Source of the DNA: Alteromonas aquimaris
GTDB lineage: Bacteria; Pseudomonadota; Gammaproteobacteria; Enterobacterales; Alteromonadaceae
Direction: 5' to 3'
Length of the DNA: 64,000 nucleotides
NCBI RefSeq assembly: GCF_026183695.1
Contig: NZ_JAPFRD010000002.1
Coordinates: 322,732-386,731, forward strand
The position numbers were made by a program, and so were the translations under genes. The notes under the pieces were generated by a model. That model searched no databases. It worked only from the letters and a program-made list of their open reading frames with translations, and was not told where the DNA came from. The number at the start of each line of letters is the position of its first letter. The stretch's first letter is position 1. This document shows, piece by piece, positions 28,919-37,567 of this stretch.

Positions 28919-28965
28919 TGCTCAGACTCTATGGTGGAGCTTTCTTCCCAGCGTGAGTCTGAGCA
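28919..28965. repeat. Perfect 11-bp inverted repeat
   Basis: TGCTCAGACTC (28919-28929) and GAGTCTGAGCA (28955-28965) flank 25 bases. It lies about 70 bp after the GAF gene. No T-run follows, so it may be a stability hairpin or part of a structured RNA rather than a terminator. Confidence 0.55.
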
Positions 28966-29007
28966 GGGGAACCCTTATATTTTACACGGGAGCAGATACT
29001 TTTATTT

Positions 29008-29036
29008 ATGACATATATTCATTTGGTCACTATACG
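29008..29036 (+). promoter_or_regulatory. Possible sigma-70 promoter for a small RNA
   Basis: ATGACA (29008-29013), a 17-base spacer and TATACG (29031-29036) match the -35 and -10 boxes at 5 and 4 of 6 positions. It lies about 150 bp upstream of a strong intrinsic terminator with no gene between. Confidence 0.4.
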
Positions 29037-29042
29037 CTCTCA

Positions 29043-29187
29043 CCATGTGTAAAGCTGGTTGGGTTTTAGGGGATAGGATACCATCGTCCCGTCAGCTCTT
29101 AGTGCACGGAATAGAATAACCTGCAGATATAGCCAGTTGAGAGTTATGCTAAACGAAAAAAAGCGAACTAAATTAGTTCGCTTTTTT
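29043..29187 (+). ncRNA. Candidate intergenic small RNA
   Basis: A candidate transcript of about 145 bases, from seven bases after a promoter-like element to the terminator at 29154-29189. No convincing coding frame with a ribosome-binding site is present: the open frame on the opposite strand is short and lacks features. I do not recognise an RNA family. The region could also be the decayed 5' part of another gene. Confidence 0.35.
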
Positions 29188-29189
29188 CG
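29154..29189 (+). terminator. Strong intrinsic terminator with no upstream gene
   Basis: AAAAAAAGCGAACTAA and TTAGTTCGCTTTTTT form a near-perfect stem with T-run, symmetrical for both strands. There is no gene within 300 bp upstream on the plus strand, and the next plus-strand gene starts about 175 bp later. Confidence 0.8.
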
Positions 29190-29363
29190 TAGTGAGTAGC
29201 CAGAGACTGACCAGAGAAAACAATTCAACAGTGTAATATGGTTGAATTTAATTATGTCAAAATGACTTAAGCATTAATGATGCCATTGTGTAAGTTGTTG
29301 AATATTATAGTTTCCCATTTCGCGAGATGCTCACGATGTTAAAAATCTGGACACTTGAGAAAT

Positions 29364-30284
29364 ATGCCATCGCAAGTAACCATCCGCCGGCTCACTGCCA
29401 GTCCAGCTGAGAGCGGGGCGATAGTTGTTAGCATGTTCCTGATCCTGCTGAACGAAATATCCACCCCGAACGTAAACGAGTGGGTCATAATTCAATTTCA
29501 GCGAGGGTATCTAAGGAATGCGAGTGTGCGGGACCTTAAAATAATTGAGAATTCCAAAGTGGAATCATTGCTGCTCGCTGACTATGTGCGTAAGCACTTT
29601 TCTAACCTCGATCATCTATCTATTCTTGAAGCTGGATGTGGGCAAAGTTGGGCTCTGGATTTAAATGGCACTGATTACACGCTTACAGGTATTGATGTCG
29701 ACGAAGATGCACTAGCTCTGAGAATGCAAAATAGTGGCGACTTGAACACAGCAATTGTTGGAGATTTGAGGGTATTAGACTTACCCGCTCAGCAGTTTGA
29801 TTTAATTTATAACGCTTTTGTATTGGAGCACATCGAAAACGCCGTACAGGTGTTGAATAACTTTGATCGCTGGCTTAAACCAAATGGTTTGCTGATCTTA
29901 AAAATTCCTGATCGCGACTCTGTATATGGCTTTCTTGCCCGTCACTCTCCGCACTGGTCGCACATTTTTTATTATCGCCACGTAAAACAATGTGAAAATG
30001 CAGGAAAACCAGGTTTCGCACCTTACCCAGTCGTTTACGATGACTGCATATCCCGTGCTGGGATTAGAGATTATTGTAAGAGGAATAATCTGGAACTCGT
30101 AACAGAGTTAGGTAAAAATAACTATATAAAGAAAAGGCGGCTCTCCAGTTTAATGGTGAAATACAGCGCTATGCTCATCAGCCTTTTATCGCTTGGATAT
30201 TTAGCCTGGCAACACAATGACTTGGTCTTTGTCATTCGAAAAAAGAGCACCGATACCAACTTAAATCGCCACCATGCTTTCTAA
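29364..30284 (+). CDS. Class I SAM-dependent methyltransferase
   Basis: About 306 residues. The Rossmann motif I is LEAGCGQSWALDL, motif II is LTGIDVDEDAL, and motif IV is FDLIYNAFVLEHIEN, a Methyltransf_11/25-type pattern. The C-terminal third contains a hydrophobic stretch (SAMLISLLSLGYLAWQ), so it may be membrane associated. The substrate is unknown; the family often methylates lipids or glycans. The true start is unclear: candidates are ATG 29364 and ATG 29433, and the first 50 residues show no family signature. Neighbours give no functional link. Confidence 0.65.
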   Translation: MPSQVTIRRLTASPAESGAIVVSMFLILLNEISTPNVNEWVIIQFQRGYLRNASVRDLKIIENSKVESLLLADYVRKHFSNLDHLSILEAGCGQSWALDLNGTDYTLTGIDVDEDALALRMQNSGDLNTAIVGDLRVLDLPAQQFDLIYNAFVLEHIENAVQVLNNFDRWLKPNGLLILKIPDRDSVYGFLARHSPHWSHIFYYRHVKQCENAGKPGFAPYPVVYDDCISRAGIRDYCKRNNLELVTELGKNNYIKKRRLSSLMVKYSAMLISLLSLGYLAWQHNDLVFVIRKKSTDTNLNRHHAF

Positions 30285-30338
30285 ATCCGGTGTTTCCTGT
30301 TTAAATAATTATAGAGTAACCGAAATTAAGGCAGTGTG

Positions 30339-30968
30339 ATGTCAGTGCATCAAATTAAACATCCGTTGGTGCAACATAAGCTTGGTTTGTTGCGTGAAGA
30401 AAATGTCAGTACTAAGGATTTTAGAGATTTAACCAGCGAAATAGGTAATTTGCTGACCTATGAAGCAACCCGAGATCTTCCCACTGAAACGGTCAAGATA
30501 AGAGGATGGACTGGTGACGATATAGAAGTCCAACGCATTAAAGGAAAAAAAATTACCATCGTACCTATTTTACGCGCGGGATTAGGTATGTTAGACGGGG
30601 TGGTAGAGTTGATCCCTAACGCAAAAATCAGTGTGGTCGGCCTCTACAGAGACGAAGAAACGCTACAGCCGGTACCGTATTTTGACAAAGTGGCAGCGCA
30701 AATAGAGGAACGCATGGCGTTAATTGTGGATCCTATGCTGGCCACTGGAGGCACCTTTAACGCCACCGTCGATTTATTAAAATCAAAAGGCTGTAAGCAT
30801 ATTATGGGGCTATTTCTGGTTGCTGCACCTGAAGGGATCGAAGCGGTCACTTCAAAGCACCCGGACGTCGATATTTTCACCGCATCAATTGACGAACGAC
30901 TTAACGAGAAAGGGTATATATTGCCTGGCCTGGGTGACGCCGGGGATAAGCTTTTTGGTACCCGCTAA
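30339..30968 (+). CDS. upp: Uracil phosphoribosyltransferase
   Basis: A 209-residue enzyme that converts uracil and PRPP to UMP for pyrimidine salvage. Sequence follows E. coli Upp almost throughout: [42 protein letters not shown] and the PRPP loop [13 protein letters not shown]-terminal [13 protein letters not shown] is the uracil-binding end. ATG 30339 is used, although GTG directly before it is also possible. No uraA permease is adjacent. Confidence 0.95.
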   Translation: MSVHQIKHPLVQHKLGLLREENVSTKDFRDLTSEIGNLLTYEATRDLPTETVKIRGWTGDDIEVQRIKGKKITIVPILRAGLGMLDGVVELIPNAKISVVGLYRDEETLQPVPYFDKVAAQIEERMALIVDPMLATGGTFNATVDLLKSKGCKHIMGLFLVAAPEGIEAVTSKHPDVDIFTASIDERLNEKGYILPGLGDAGDKLFGTR

Positions 30969-30980
30969 TGCACACAACGA

Positions 30981-31472
30981 CTAATAAAACATTGAAGTGA
31001 TATTGGCTATTCGCCTCAACATAGCAACGTCATGCTCAGTCCAAGCCACTGGCGCGTCTGTTGCCTCGCAACAAATAATTCCAATGGGTACAAAATCTTG
31101 ATGGAAGATGTAATCTAACAGTGAATAAATGTTATTAGGTTGTAAATAGGAATCACTCAGACAACTGGTATCTGGATGTTCTTGTGCGATAGGTGCTATT
31201 ACCACGTCTTTTTGGAAAAGTGCGGAAAAATAATCCTGGCATGATGTACTTGACAAGTTCTGATCAACATCTAATGAAAAAGTGTCATCTTCCAGCAAAC
31301 ACAAACAGGTTATTGCATTTCTACTTTCATTAAATTGCCACAGAGAGATCCTATTTGCACTGCGTATCACCCGACTCACGCAGACGCATATTTCTTTAAA
31401 TTTGCTTTCTCTGCTTACTAAATGACGGCTAAGTTTTATCGTGAGATCAGTGAGCGGATCAATGTCAACCAT
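30981..31472 (-). CDS. Single-domain GAF-like protein
   Basis: A 163-residue protein whose whole length looks like a GAF fold: VSRVIRSANRISLWQFNESRNAITCL, then a variable loop, VVIAPIAQEHPDT and IFHQDFVPIGIICCEATDAPVAWTEHDVAMLRRIAN. It lacks any output domain. Cysteines are frequent (CVCVS, CLCLL, IICCE), which could mean metal or redox sensing. It converges on upp with a 12-base gap. The family resembles the GAF input of GGDEF proteins, but no such domain is present here. Confidence 0.6.
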   Translation of the reverse strand: MVDIDPLTDLTIKLSRHLVSRESKFKEICVCVSRVIRSANRISLWQFNESRNAITCLCLLEDDTFSLDVDQNLSSTSCQDYFSALFQKDVVIAPIAQEHPDTSCLSDSYLQPNNIYSLLDYIFHQDFVPIGIICCEATDAPVAWTEHDVAMLRRIANITSMFY

Positions 31473-32018
31473 AATGGGGTTTACTACGAATTAGGAGATC
31501 AAATGCAATGTATAGATGAACATATCAAATTAACGAACTGAAAAGTAGCAAAATGAGATTGTGCATTGCTTGACTTATTAACTAAAAAGTCTCTTTCACT
31601 GGAAAGAATGTTTATATAATAGACGGATTAGTAGAGCCACGAAATGATGTAGGTGAACCGGGCCCTCTGGCGGATGGGGCGAATCAGTTACTATTTCCAT
31701 AAGGGGTAATGAAGTGGCGGGCTCCGCTGTGACTGCCGGTAAAATTTCACATCCATCACGTATGCTTGTATGGCCAATAAACGCAGATAATTGTTTAAAT
31801 TCTGGGCTAACCAGCCATTGTTTTCTTTGAACCCCTCGTTACTAAGCGTAATGCTACCACTTGAATGGTGTTCGGGGTTAGGCTGCCACTACGTTTACTA
31901 TGTATAGTCATGGCGAAAACGTCGTATACGTGAGGATGAGTTTTACAAAAAAAAGCCGGCTGCGATTTCTATCTATGAAATAAAAAAATCGGGTGGCATT
32001 CCGTATCAACGGAATAGG
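31473..32018. other. Intergenic region with no gene supported
   Basis: The 546-bp gap between the GAF and tdk genes (both on the minus strand) has no credible ORF. A good TATAAT sits at 31615-31620 on the plus strand, with no matching -35 at proper spacing, and the following segment to about 31740 is GC-richer than the surroundings. It could hold a small RNA, but I see no terminator. The A-rich run with GCCGGC near 31950 is a possible weak terminator for tdk. Confidence 0.4.
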
Positions 32019-32609
32019 TTACCCACTTAAATCGCCCCAGACTAATTCTTTAAAATGCTTTCGGCACATAGATTCGTATCGATCATTCCCCCCGATTACC
32101 ACCTGATCGCCTGTGGTAACCGCATTGCCCTTTTCGTCTAAACGCACGACAAAATTGGCTTTTCTGCCACAATGGCAAACCGTTTTAAGTTCAAACAGTT
32201 TATCCGCCCAGGCCAACAGGTAATGACTCCCGACAAAGGTTTCACCCAAAAAATCGGTACGAAGGCCATAAGCTAAAACCGGCACATCTAGTTCATCAAC
32301 CACTTCAACAACTTGCATTACCTGTTGTTTAGTTAAAAACTGTGCTTCGTCAATGAAGATGCAGTCTAATCGCCTTTCGGCCTGAAGTGCCGCCACCCGC
32401 TGATAAATATTGTCGCTCTCCTGGTATAGCTGCGCTTCTGCTTGCAAGCCAATACGCGAAGTGACTTTGCCTACTTCGTAACGATTATCAATCGCTGCGG
32501 TAAAGATAACCGCATGCATACCACGCTCGCGATAATTATAGGCGGACTGTAACAATGATGTTGATTTGCCTGCATTCATTGCAGAGTAATAGAAATATAA
32601 TTGTGCCAT
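32019..32609 (-). CDS. tdk: Thymidine kinase, type II
   Basis: A 196-residue kinase that makes dTMP from thymidine and ATP. Walker A-like [16 protein letters not shown] at the N-terminus, Walker [13 protein letters not shown] and the lasso-loop zinc residues [10 protein letters not shown] and MCRKHF are all intact. Seven bases separate it from the upstream GGDEF-EAL gene, so both are likely one transcript. That pairing is a matter of gene order, not an obvious shared function. Confidence 0.95.
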   Translation of the reverse strand: MAQLYFYYSAMNAGKSTSLLQSAYNYRERGMHAVIFTAAIDNRYEVGKVTSRIGLQAEAQLYQESDNIYQRVAALQAERRLDCIFIDEAQFLTKQQVMQVVEVVDELDVPVLAYGLRTDFLGETFVGSHYLLAWADKLFELKTVCHCGRKANFVVRLDEKGNAVTTGDQVVIGGNDRYESMCRKHFKELVWGDLSG

Positions 32610-32616
32610 ATCTTTA

Positions 32617-34641
32617 TTATTGTTGGTGTTGTTCGAACCAGTTGGTCAACTCACGCACAGGGAGGGGGCGAGCATAATAATAACCCTGCAAAAAATCTAC
32701 ACCCATACGCGTTAAACGTTCTGCATGATCGCGTGTCTCTATCCCTTCTGCTACCGTCTTGTAACCAAATTCTTTCGCAATTAGTAAGGTTGCTCGAATG
32801 ATAGTATCACTGCCTTCCTCTAAATTCTGCACAAAAGCGCGGTCAATTTTGATATGGTCAAAATTAAGGGTTTGCAGTTGACTTAGTGACGAAAAACCGG
32901 TGCCGAAATCGTCGATCGAAATTTGTACTGCGCGCGACTTGATCGCATTAACCTGTCGCTGCACTCTTTCTCGGTTGTCGGCAAACACCGACTCAGTGAT
33001 TTCCAGGTGTAGCCTTTCGGGTGCAAGTCCTGAACTTTTTAACGCCCGATCAAGGGATTGAATAAAATTATTATCCATTAACTGGATAACCGATACATTG
33101 ACGGACACGGCTACATTATGTCCTAAAGACCATTGCGTTGCATCGATGCAGGCACGATTAAGCACCCAGTCTCCAATTTCGTGGATGAGTCCGATTTTTT
33201 CCGCAATGGGGATAAAATAATCAGGCCTGACAGGTGTATCGTGGAATGTCCATCGCAACAGCGCTTCGGCAGCCCAAACCCCATTGTCCAGACCATTAAC
33301 GATAGGTTGGTACACCACTGAAAACTCACGTCGATTGATTGCTTGACGTAATCCATCTCTCAATGCCTGCTCTTTGCGCAAGGAATCGTAAATTGTTGCA
33401 TTGAATACCCCCACTGTTCCCGGTTGAATGCGCTTTTGTTCATACATAGTGACGTCGGCTTCTTGAATCAATGTCGAAGCCGACTCTCCATGTTCAGGGA
33501 AAAGGGCGATACCGATGGTGGCATCCAGTAAAATTTGATTTTCATCCACAGTGAACGGAATCGTAAGCCCACTTCTAGCGGCCTGCCCAACCGCGATAGC
33601 GGTATCCCGGTTGGCGTAGGGTAGGGCCACTACAAATTCGTCCCCGCCCCAGCGAGCAATATGATCGGGTTCACAGAAACGTCGCAATCGCGTAGCTACT
33701 TCGATAAGCACCTTGTCGCCAATTTGATGCCCCAAGCTGTCATTGACTTGTTTAAACCCGTCTAAGTCGACGAATAGTACAGCCAGTCCGTTATCATGCT
33801 TACGACTGGTTTTAATGATGCTTTCAAGATGACGTTTAAATCCCGCCCTATTCAATAATTCAGTCAGCGGGTCACGGTTCGATAAGCGGTGAATGTCATC
33901 GGTACGCTTCAGTACTTCCTCTTCAAGGGTAACGTTGGAATTATCCAACTTTTCATTGATACTTTTTAACGCTTCGTTGGCCCTGGCCACTTCGTTGCGT
34001 TCGCTTTTAAGCTGGTTAATTAACGATTCATTGATTTTTTTTATCTCAATCGCCTTGCTGAAAAAAGCGCTGGATTTGAGAGAAATGCTAAATAAAAGTA
34101 TCCAGTAGGCGACGCCAAGGGTTCCGATAACGTTAAACTCATAGCGCATGTCAGTAAGTGCCAAAATTGAGACAGGCAGTATCAGCAACGTACAGTAGAG
34201 GGAAACCAGTGGCCGGCTTGGTGCAAGTAGCGTGGCAGCCCCGCCAGCCATCGCAGACACGATGACTAGAGTAGTCATAATTTCCATCGTGTTCATGTGG
34301 TGGTACAAAACAGTTACGTACGCTGACCAAAGTGTGATATTGGCTATAGCGCCGGCTGAAAATCTAATTAACGGGATTTCCGGATCGTAGTCCGTGCCCT
34401 GTAAGGCCAACCGCCAATAAAGAGTATCGGCAAGGCGAAGCATTACAATGCCAATTAACGTATACCAAAAATACAATTTGACTGAATGAATCGCGGGGTT
34501 CTCGAAACCAAATACCAGGCACGCCATGGCCAATATTGTCATTAGCAAACCAATGAGAATATTGCCATGAAGCAGTGATATCACGTCATAGCTACTATAT
34601 TGATCTTCTGGTCGGGCTAATAACAATGACTTGACGTCCAA
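32617..34641 (-). CDS. Membrane GGDEF-EAL c-di-GMP protein
   Basis: A 674-residue inner-membrane protein. About six helices make up residues 20-205, then a coiled coil of about 40 residues. The diguanylate cyclase domain has an intact GGDEF at 332-336, so it may be active; the inhibitory RxxD site is degenerate (CEPD). The phosphodiesterase domain has EAL at 459-461 and intact [21 protein letters not shown] and AEGIE motifs. Both activities are possible, but many such proteins use one. First gene of an operon with tdk. A palindrome lies about 30-50 bp upstream. Confidence 0.9.
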   Translation of the reverse strand: MDVKSLLLARPEDQYSSYDVISLLHGNILIGLLMTILAMACLVFGFENPAIHSVKLYFWYTLIGIVMLRLADTLYWRLALQGTDYDPEIPLIRFSAGAIANITLWSAYVTVLYHHMNTMEIMTTLVIVSAMAGGAATLLAPSRPLVSLYCTLLILPVSILALTDMRYEFNVIGTLGVAYWILLFSISLKSSAFFSKAIEIKKINESLINQLKSERNEVARANEALKSINEKLDNSNVTLEEEVLKRTDDIHRLSNRDPLTELLNRAGFKRHLESIIKTSRKHDNGLAVLFVDLDGFKQVNDSLGHQIGDKVLIEVATRLRRFCEPDHIARWGGDEFVVALPYANRDTAIAVGQAARSGLTIPFTVDENQILLDATIGIALFPEHGESASTLIQEADVTMYEQKRIQPGTVGVFNATIYDSLRKEQALRDGLRQAINRREFSVVYQPIVNGLDNGVWAAEALLRWTFHDTPVRPDYFIPIAEKIGLIHEIGDWVLNRACIDATQWSLGHNVAVSVNVSVIQLMDNNFIQSLDRALKSSGLAPERLHLEITESVFADNRERVQRQVNAIKSRAVQISIDDFGTGFSSLSQLQTLNFDHIKIDRAFVQNLEEGSDTIIRATLLIAKEFGYKTVAEGIETRDHAERLTRMGVDFLQGYYYARPLPVRELTNWFEQHQQ

Positions 34642-34672
34642 GCTGGTTGCCTACCTAAGTATTTTAAAATTA

Positions 34673-34693
34673 GTAATGTAGAGAGTACATTAC
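34673..34693. promoter_or_regulatory. Palindrome upstream of the GGDEF-EAL gene
   Basis: GTAATGTA (34673-34680) and TACATTAC (34686-34693) are perfect 8-bp arms with a 5-bp spacer. Position 32-52 bp upstream of the start codon fits an operator of a dimeric regulator. No family is recognised. Confidence 0.4.
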
Positions 34694-35034
34694 AAGAAAT
34701 ACGTCATACAGTCTAAATCTACTCGTGTGAAAATGGACATAGGCAATCAAGTTCCCGCTGAAATCTCCTTGCCTCGTGATGGAAGCTTCCTTTGTAGCGA
34801 AAACCCATGCCGTAAAAGACGAGAGGGGGCTGAACACAATACAGATGTTGCACCTCTAACGGGTGAGAATGCCTCCCTTTCAAATTAAAGAAACTGGCAA
34901 ACTATGTCTTCCGGCCGAAAACTAAGCCCAAAAGGGTGCTCGTTAACTGTACATTACCGCCTAGTTACTCCTATAAATGTGCTTCTCAACTGTATACTAA
35001 CTCCCTGTGTTAGCGGAATGGTATAACAAAGTGG
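34694..35034. other. Intergenic region, nothing recognised
   Basis: Between the GGDEF-EAL palindrome and the fadE terminator I see no coding frame, repeat or RNA signature. Both flanking genes are on the minus strand. Confidence 0.5.
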
Positions 35035-35035
35035 C

Positions 35036-35062
35036 AATAAAAAAGGCAACCCGGAGGTTGCC
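35036..35062 (-). terminator. Intrinsic terminator of the acyl-CoA dehydrogenase gene
   Basis: On the minus strand GGCAACCT, loop, GGTTGCC is followed by TTTTTT. It lies about 25 bp after the stop codon. Confidence 0.85.
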
Positions 35063-35085
35063 TAAGAGATAACTTTACAGTTCTG

Positions 35086-37338
35086 CTATGCCGCGTCTTG
35101 TCTGGCTGATTCTTCCGCTGGGAGGTTGCCATTAGCGTCAAGCAGTTCCATATCGAAAGTAAATTCATCGACACGAACTGCAAGCTTGCGTTTCTCATTG
35201 TAATCGTGAAGTAATGTCGCTTCAGCAGCTGAGATGACCCCTTTTGCTTGCAATTTGTTCAACGCATTCTCCAGCGATAAAAACGGCACAACCGGCTCTT
35301 TGCGTAATGCTTTTTGTACTTTCGTCAGTAAGTGCGCTACAGCATGCTTGGCTTTAAACGCCTGTTCGTTAATATCATTCCCATCACCAGGAATAGGGCG
35401 AACTAAATGAGTAAGCTGGGCTTTGACGCTGTCATCCTGCATAGCCGCTAACGACAATTCACGTAGTAAGTCATCGCTGATACTGCTTACGCTATTAGAA
35501 TACGTATTTGTTAACACTCGCATCAAGCCTCGAGTCGCTGCATTGGGGAAATTGTTGATGAAATCAACAACTGCCTGCTCACCCTGTTGAAGTGACCATT
35601 GCATCGCATAATCAAAATAAGGCTTAGCTAACTTACGGTCTTCGATACGCTGTTCATAAAAGCGGATGGAAGCCATCGCACCGTATAGATAGCTCATCAC
35701 ATCGCCTAGGCGAGCAGAAAGCAATTCCGCTTTTTTAAGATCACCGCCCAATACAAGCAATGATAAATCCGCCAGCGGGGCAAGTTTCGCAGCTAACGCA
35801 TTCATACGTTTTTCGTATACACGCACTTCTGGTAAACTGGATTCCGCTTCGCGGATAAACGGCAGGTAACTCTTACCCAAGCTACGGAAAGCATTTTTGA
35901 CACTAAACCCAATCGTCTTTCTCAATACTTGGTTAAATTCCCCATCGGCGGATGAATCGTTGCTATGAATCAAATCCACCATTTCTTTCAGGTACGGATG
36001 GCAACGCATCGCCCCCTGACCAAAAATCATCAGGTTACGGGTAAGAATATTTGCCCCTTCCACAGTGATGGCAATGGGTAAAGCTGAATAGCCACCAGCC
36101 AGCGTATTTTGGGGGCCTCGTTGGATCGCTTTACCTGCCTGAATATCCATCGCTGAATTAAGTACGTCGCGCGCCAGTTCAGTCATGTGGTACTTGGCTA
36201 TCGCAGTCACTACCGCTGGTTTTACACCCAGCCCAAGTCCTTCAGTTGTTAACACGCGCATTGCTTCAAGCAAGAAAGTTTTCCCTGCAATGTCAGCTAC
36301 TTTACTTTGAATACCTTCAAAACGACCAATTGGCAGACCGAACTGCTCACGTACGAAGGCATATTCAGCGGTACTCTTTAACGCAGATTGACCCGTCGCT
36401 GTACCCATGGCAGGAAGTGAAATACCGCGACCTGCCCCTAGACAGCTCACCAGCATTTGCCAGCCTCGACCAATGTTTTTCTGACCACCAATGATGAAAT
36501 CCATCGGTATGAATACATTTTCACCACGCGTAGTACCATTATAAAAGCGTACTCCCATAGGGTCGTGGCGATTACCCAGTTCCACACCTGGGTGTGATTT
36601 AGGGAGTAATGCGCAAGTGATGCCCAGTTCCAGCTTATCACCTAACAATTGCTCCGGATCGTAAACTTTAAATGCCAGACCAAGTACCGTCGCAATCGGA
36701 GCAAGCGTGATATAACGCTTGTCCCAGCTAACAGATAACCCAAGTACTTCTTCGCCGTTATATTCCCCTTTAGTGACGATAGCTGCGTCAGGGATCCCTC
36801 CGGCATCAGACCCAGCCTCTGGGCTGGTTAATGCAAAGCAGGGGATATCTTTTCCAACGGCCAAACGAGGCAACCAATAGTTTTGCTGCTCTTCAGTACC
36901 GTAGTGCATTAATAGTTCGCCTGGACCTAATGAGTTAGGCACCATGACAGTAACGGCAATCGCACCACTTTTGGCTGCAATAGTCGCAACGATGGTGGAA
37001 TTCGCGTAAGGGCTAAACTCTAAACCACCGAATTTCTTCGGGATAATCATCGAGAAGAAGCGATTTTCACCTAAGAAATCTAATACTTCCTGGGGGATAT
37101 GTTTGTCATTGCTTAATTCAAAATCATCTACCATTTCAAGCAATTGTTGAACGGGCCCATCTAAAAAGGCCTGCTCTTCTGCGCTTAACTTTGCCTGTGG
37201 AATGGAGCGTAGTGCTTGCATATCCGGTTTACCACGATAAATAGAAGACTCGATCCAAACATCGCCCGCATCAAGGGCTTCTTGTTCGGTAATCGAAATT
37301 GGTGGCAATACTTTTTTCAAGCTAGTTCTGATACTCAT
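35086..37338 (-). CDS. fadE: Acyl-CoA dehydrogenase, FadE type
   Basis: A 750-residue multi-domain acyl-CoA dehydrogenase similar in size to E. coli FadE (814). The family core runs from about residue 80 to 480: FFSMIIPKKFGGLEFSPYANS, FALTSPEAGSDAGGIPD and CLGAGRGISLPAMGTATGQ are visible. The extra C-terminal domain of about 250 residues is typical of FadE, not of mitochondrial-type dehydrogenases. It catalyses the first step of fatty-acid beta-oxidation, acyl-CoA to enoyl-CoA. The start is unsettled: ATG 37377, 37347 or 37338. I prefer 37338, since a FadR-like operator at 37349-37365 would then lie just upstream, but ribosome-binding sites are weak for all three. Confidence 0.85.
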   Translation of the reverse strand: MSIRTSLKKVLPPISITEQEALDAGDVWIESSIYRGKPDMQALRSIPQAKLSAEEQAFLDGPVQQLLEMVDDFELSNDKHIPQEVLDFLGENRFFSMIIPKKFGGLEFSPYANSTIVATIAAKSGAIAVTVMVPNSLGPGELLMHYGTEEQQNYWLPRLAVGKDIPCFALTSPEAGSDAGGIPDAAIVTKGEYNGEEVLGLSVSWDKRYITLAPIATVLGLAFKVYDPEQLLGDKLELGITCALLPKSHPGVELGNRHDPMGVRFYNGTTRGENVFIPMDFIIGGQKNIGRGWQMLVSCLGAGRGISLPAMGTATGQSALKSTAEYAFVREQFGLPIGRFEGIQSKVADIAGKTFLLEAMRVLTTEGLGLGVKPAVVTAIAKYHMTELARDVLNSAMDIQAGKAIQRGPQNTLAGGYSALPIAITVEGANILTRNLMIFGQGAMRCHPYLKEMVDLIHSNDSSADGEFNQVLRKTIGFSVKNAFRSLGKSYLPFIREAESSLPEVRVYEKRMNALAAKLAPLADLSLLVLGGDLKKAELLSARLGDVMSYLYGAMASIRFYEQRIEDRKLAKPYFDYAMQWSLQQGEQAVVDFINNFPNAATRGLMRVLTNTYSNSVSSISDDLLRELSLAAMQDDSVKAQLTHLVRPIPGDGNDINEQAFKAKHAVAHLLTKVQKALRKEPVVPFLSLENALNKLQAKGVISAAEATLLHDYNEKRKLAVRVDEFTFDMELLDANGNLPAEESARQDAA

Positions 37339-37348
37339 AATACTCATC

Positions 37349-37365
37349 CGCTCATCTGACCAGTT
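37349..37365 (-). promoter_or_regulatory. Possible FadR operator
   Basis: Minus-strand AACTGGTCAGATGAGCG matches the FadR consensus AACTGGTCnGACCAGTT at 12 of 16 defined positions, with a perfect first half. It is placed right at the 5' end of the fadE-type gene, a classical FadR target in other gammaproteobacteria. Confidence 0.45.
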
Positions 37366-37567
37366 GTTTGTAGTCATACTACATATTTTTATCTAAAGAT
37401 CAAATTTTCCGTAAAAAAGCGATCCTTATACCCGAACAGATCGTTAGCTGCAGTACACGCTATAATCTGAGATAGATTTTCGTACTTGGGTATCGAAAAA
37501 AGCGCTTGTGTGGCATACACTTAATCCCAAACTATTGTTCCGATTCATAAAAAGCAGGTAATCATTG

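Noticed and set aside
31560..31760. Riboswitch in the gap before tdk
   Set aside because: No conserved motif of the known classes (cobalamin, TPP, c-di-GMP, Moco) could be matched.
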